From Candidatus Gottesmanbacteria bacterium RBG_16_37_8 (GTDB lineage Bacteria > Patescibacteriota > Microgenomatia > 2-02-FULL-39-11): a stretch of DNA of 6,939 nucleotides. The number at the start of each line of letters is the position of its first letter. Within the stretch, counting starts at the first letter, position 1. A program made the position numbers and the translations under genes. The notes below the pieces were generated by a model. The model searched no databases. It was not told the origin of the DNA and worked only from the letters and a program-made list of their open reading frames with translations. This document shows positions 6,478 through 6,939 of the stretch, piece by piece. Where the stretch lies: contig MFJA01000017.1 in the NCBI GenBank assembly GCA_001779055.1, forward strand, positions 3,127 to 10,065. Reading direction: 5' to 3'.

Positions 6478-6499
6478 TTATACCGTGGTGCCACCTTAA
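6468..6499 (-). promoter_or_regulatory. T-box antiterminator
   Basis: The canonical architecture is visible on the minus strand. Helix A1 is TTAAGG (6499-6494) with CCTTAA (6473-6468). The 7-nt bulge TGGCACC (6493-6487) contains the tRNA-pairing UGGC. Helix A2 is ACGGT (6486-6482) with ACCGT (6478-6474), closing a 3-nt ATA loop. All pairs are Watson-Crick. Its 3' half shares 6468-6477 with the terminator. Confidence 0.93.
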
Positions 6500-6519
6500 T
6501 TTAATTTCCCAACTAAAAA

Positions 6520-6535
6520 TCCGCCTTGCGGCGGA
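6520..6535 (-). other. GNRA-capped hairpin in the T-box leader (Stem III-like)
   Basis: On the minus strand TCCGCC-GCAA-GGCGGA forms a 6-bp stem with a GCAA tetraloop, followed by five T (6519-6515). Its place shortly before the antiterminator fits T-box Stem III. The trailing T-run also makes it look like a short intrinsic terminator. The upstream GCGGA (6575-6571) could pair with TCCGC (6535-6531) instead, so an alternative fold exists. Confidence 0.6.
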
Positions 6536-6582
6536 ACAAACTGAAAAGTTAAGAAATCCTCATTCAGCGCTCCGCTTACGAC

Positions 6583-6618
6583 AGCACGTAATAATTTTCT
6601 TCGAAAATTAAACGTGCT
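6583..6618 (-). repeat. Long imperfect hairpin in the argG leader
   Basis: AGCACGT (6583-6589) pairs with ACGTGCT (6612-6618), and AATTTT (6593-6598) with AAAATT (6604-6609) around the loop CTTCG. It sits directly beside the 6620-6657 hairpin. It may be part of the T-box fold or an inserted palindromic element. Confidence 0.6.
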
Positions 6619-6619
6619 A

Positions 6620-6657
6620 GTCGCGTTTATCCCGATTCTATCGGGATATTACGCGAC
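6620..6657 (-). repeat. Hairpin of the CCCGAT-n-ATCGGG palindrome type
   Basis: Outer arms GTCGCGT (6620-6626) and ACGCGAC (6651-6657) enclose ATCCCGAT (6629-6636) and ATCGGGAT (6640-6647) around a 3-nt loop. The core closely resembles the palindrome at 6733-6757, pointing to a repeated element family rather than one unique RNA stem. Confidence 0.7.
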
Positions 6658-6732
6658 ACGCTTGTCTGTATTTTTACGGTTCAGCTTCCGTTCCCGATTT
6701 TGCGGGACTGCCTACCGGATCGCGACTCCGGC

Positions 6733-6757
6733 TTTACCCCGATGTTATCGGGGTAAA
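6733..6757 (-). repeat. Perfect 11-bp hairpin at the 5' end of the argG leader
   Basis: TTTACCCCGAT (6733-6743) and ATCGGGGTAAA (6747-6757) are perfect inverted copies with a 3-nt loop. It lies about 20 nt downstream of the predicted transcription start and shares the CCCGAT-n-ATCGGG core with 6620-6657. Between them, 6676-6731 holds three short hairpins (arms ACGG/CCGT, TCCCG/CGGGA, CCGGA/TCCGG). Confidence 0.75.
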
Positions 6758-6783
6758 ACGCTTTATTATTAAATTTGTTCTTT

Positions 6784-6813
6784 ATTATAATCACCATCAG
6801 CTATTTTTGTCAA
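6784..6813 (-). promoter_or_regulatory. Sigma70-type promoter of the arg operon
   Basis: On the minus strand the -35 is TTGACA (6813-6808) and the -10 is TATAAT (6789-6784), both exact consensus, with an 18-bp spacer. The expected start is near 6777, followed by the T-box leader. With consensus hexamers the promoter should be strong, leaving regulation to the leader. Confidence 0.88.
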
Positions 6814-6834
6814 ATTTTTGTCCTGTGTTATACG
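6807..6834 (+). promoter_or_regulatory. Possible divergent promoter for the gene at 6903
   Basis: TTGTCA (6807-6812) and TATACG (6829-6834) are separated by 16 bp on the plus strand. The -35 overlaps the -35 of the arg promoter on the opposite strand, so the two polymerases would compete. The match to consensus is moderate. Confidence 0.4.
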
Positions 6835-6868
6835 AACTTTGAATTTTCCGCATTTTGCGAACTTTCAA
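6833..6868 (+). repeat. Direct repeat in the divergent gene's upstream region
   Basis: CGAACTTTGAA (6833-6843) and CGAACTTTCAA (6858-6868) differ at one base and are 25 bp apart. They lie just after the possible -10 of the rightward promoter, where a repressor site could sit. With only two copies this is suggestive, not firm. Confidence 0.45.
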
Positions 6869-6878
6869 CTTTCCTCTA

Positions 6879-6902
6879 AAGTGCCTCTTGAAGGAGGCAC
6901 TT
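6879..6902 (+). promoter_or_regulatory. Hairpin masking the Shine-Dalgarno of the divergent gene
   Basis: AAGTGCCTC (6879-6887) and GAGGCACTT (6894-6902) form a perfect 9-bp stem with the loop TTGAAG. The stem ends one base before the ATG at 6903. The ribosome site AAGGAGG (6891-6897) is half in the loop and half in the 3' arm, so the folded RNA should hinder initiation. This suggests translational control, for instance by a protein, a ligand or temperature. Confidence 0.7.
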
Positions 6903-6939
6903 ATGAAAAATATTTCTCTCGATTACAAAAAGGAAATCA
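6903..6939 (+). CDS. Start of a divergently transcribed gene (runs off the right edge)
   Basis: Only 12 codons are present, reading MKNISLDYKKEI. The case for a real gene is the strong AAGGAGG 5 nt before the ATG (6891-6897), a possible promoter at 6807-6834, and the lack of any minus-strand gene here. The product cannot be identified from so few residues. It faces away from the arg operon and shares its intergenic control region. Confidence 0.65.
   Translation, partial: MKNISLDYKKEI

Larger units (their letters stand above)
6432..6777 (-). promoter_or_regulatory. T-box leader (tRNA-sensing riboswitch) controlling argG-argH and probably argS
   Basis: This roughly 345-nt untranslated leader runs from the predicted transcription start (about 6777) to the argG ATG. 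Its 3' end holds the conserved T-box with the UGGN bulge (UGGC), which pairs with the free tRNA 3' end NCCA; C at the variable position fits a G73 discriminator, as found in many tRNA-Arg. Upstream lie several hairpins: 6733-6757, 6715-6731, 6692-6707, 6676-6691, 6620-6657, 6583-6618 and 6520-6535. I could not assign Stem I and the specifier loop with confidence. One possibility is the 7-nt loop GTCGCGA (minus strand, 6726-6720), which contains an Arg codon CGC on a 5-bp stem. Arg specificity is inferred from the downstream genes. No coding region is seen here. Confidence 0.85.

Noticed and set aside
6515..6535. Independent terminator in the middle of the leader (hairpin plus five T)
   Set aside because: The stem is short, the T-run is short, and its position fits Stem III of the T-box. 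It is recorded as a leader hairpin only.

Overview
This AT-rich window uses the standard bacterial code: argG and argH end in TGA and argS ends in TAG. It looks like a Candidate Phyla Radiation (Patescibacteria) bacterium, perhaps Microgenomates-like. That placement is inferred from the divergent ArgRS style (HIGH followed by a GDVG-M-HVAK block), the very divergent ArgG and ArgH, many short GC-rich palindromes in an AT-rich background, and tightly packed genes. No taxonomic marker is present.

Layout. Almost everything is on the minus strand and reads from right to left. A promoter with consensus -35 and -10 hexamers (6784-6813) starts a leader of about 345 nt. The leader ends in a clear T-box antiterminator/terminator switch (6432-6499) whose U-tract touches the argG start codon. 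After it come argG (5184-6431), argH (3664-5187, overlapping argG by 4 bp), a broken small gene (3164-3648), argS (210-3053) and, 11 bp later, the start of an exported protein (1-198) that runs off the left edge. On the plus strand, the start of a divergent gene (6903-6939) lies at the right edge behind a hairpin that covers its ribosome binding site. A possible small structured RNA with its own promoter and U-tract lies at 3125-3203.

How the genes fit together. The operon joins the last two steps of arginine synthesis (citrulline to argininosuccinate to arginine) with the charging of tRNA-Arg, under a switch expected to read uncharged tRNA-Arg. Two things are unusual. First, the ArgRS carries an N-terminal B3/4 domain of the stand-alone COG3382 type. 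B3/4 is the editing fold of PheRS beta, and a stand-alone relative is reported to deacylate canavanyl-tRNA-Arg. This would therefore be an ArgRS with its own proofreading domain, whereas ArgRS is normally regarded as non-editing. Second, ArgG and ArgH keep their family folds and ATP/citrulline-side motifs but have lost conserved residues where aspartate (ArgG) and the succinyl/fumarate end (ArgH) bind. Loss on the same side of the substrate in both enzymes suggests a changed amine donor or a changed reaction. Together these make a T-box controlled arginine supply, charging and proofreading module that deserves attention.

Limits: no database search was possible. Family calls come from recognising motifs, RNA structures were paired by hand, and the specifier codon of the T-box could not be placed with confidence.
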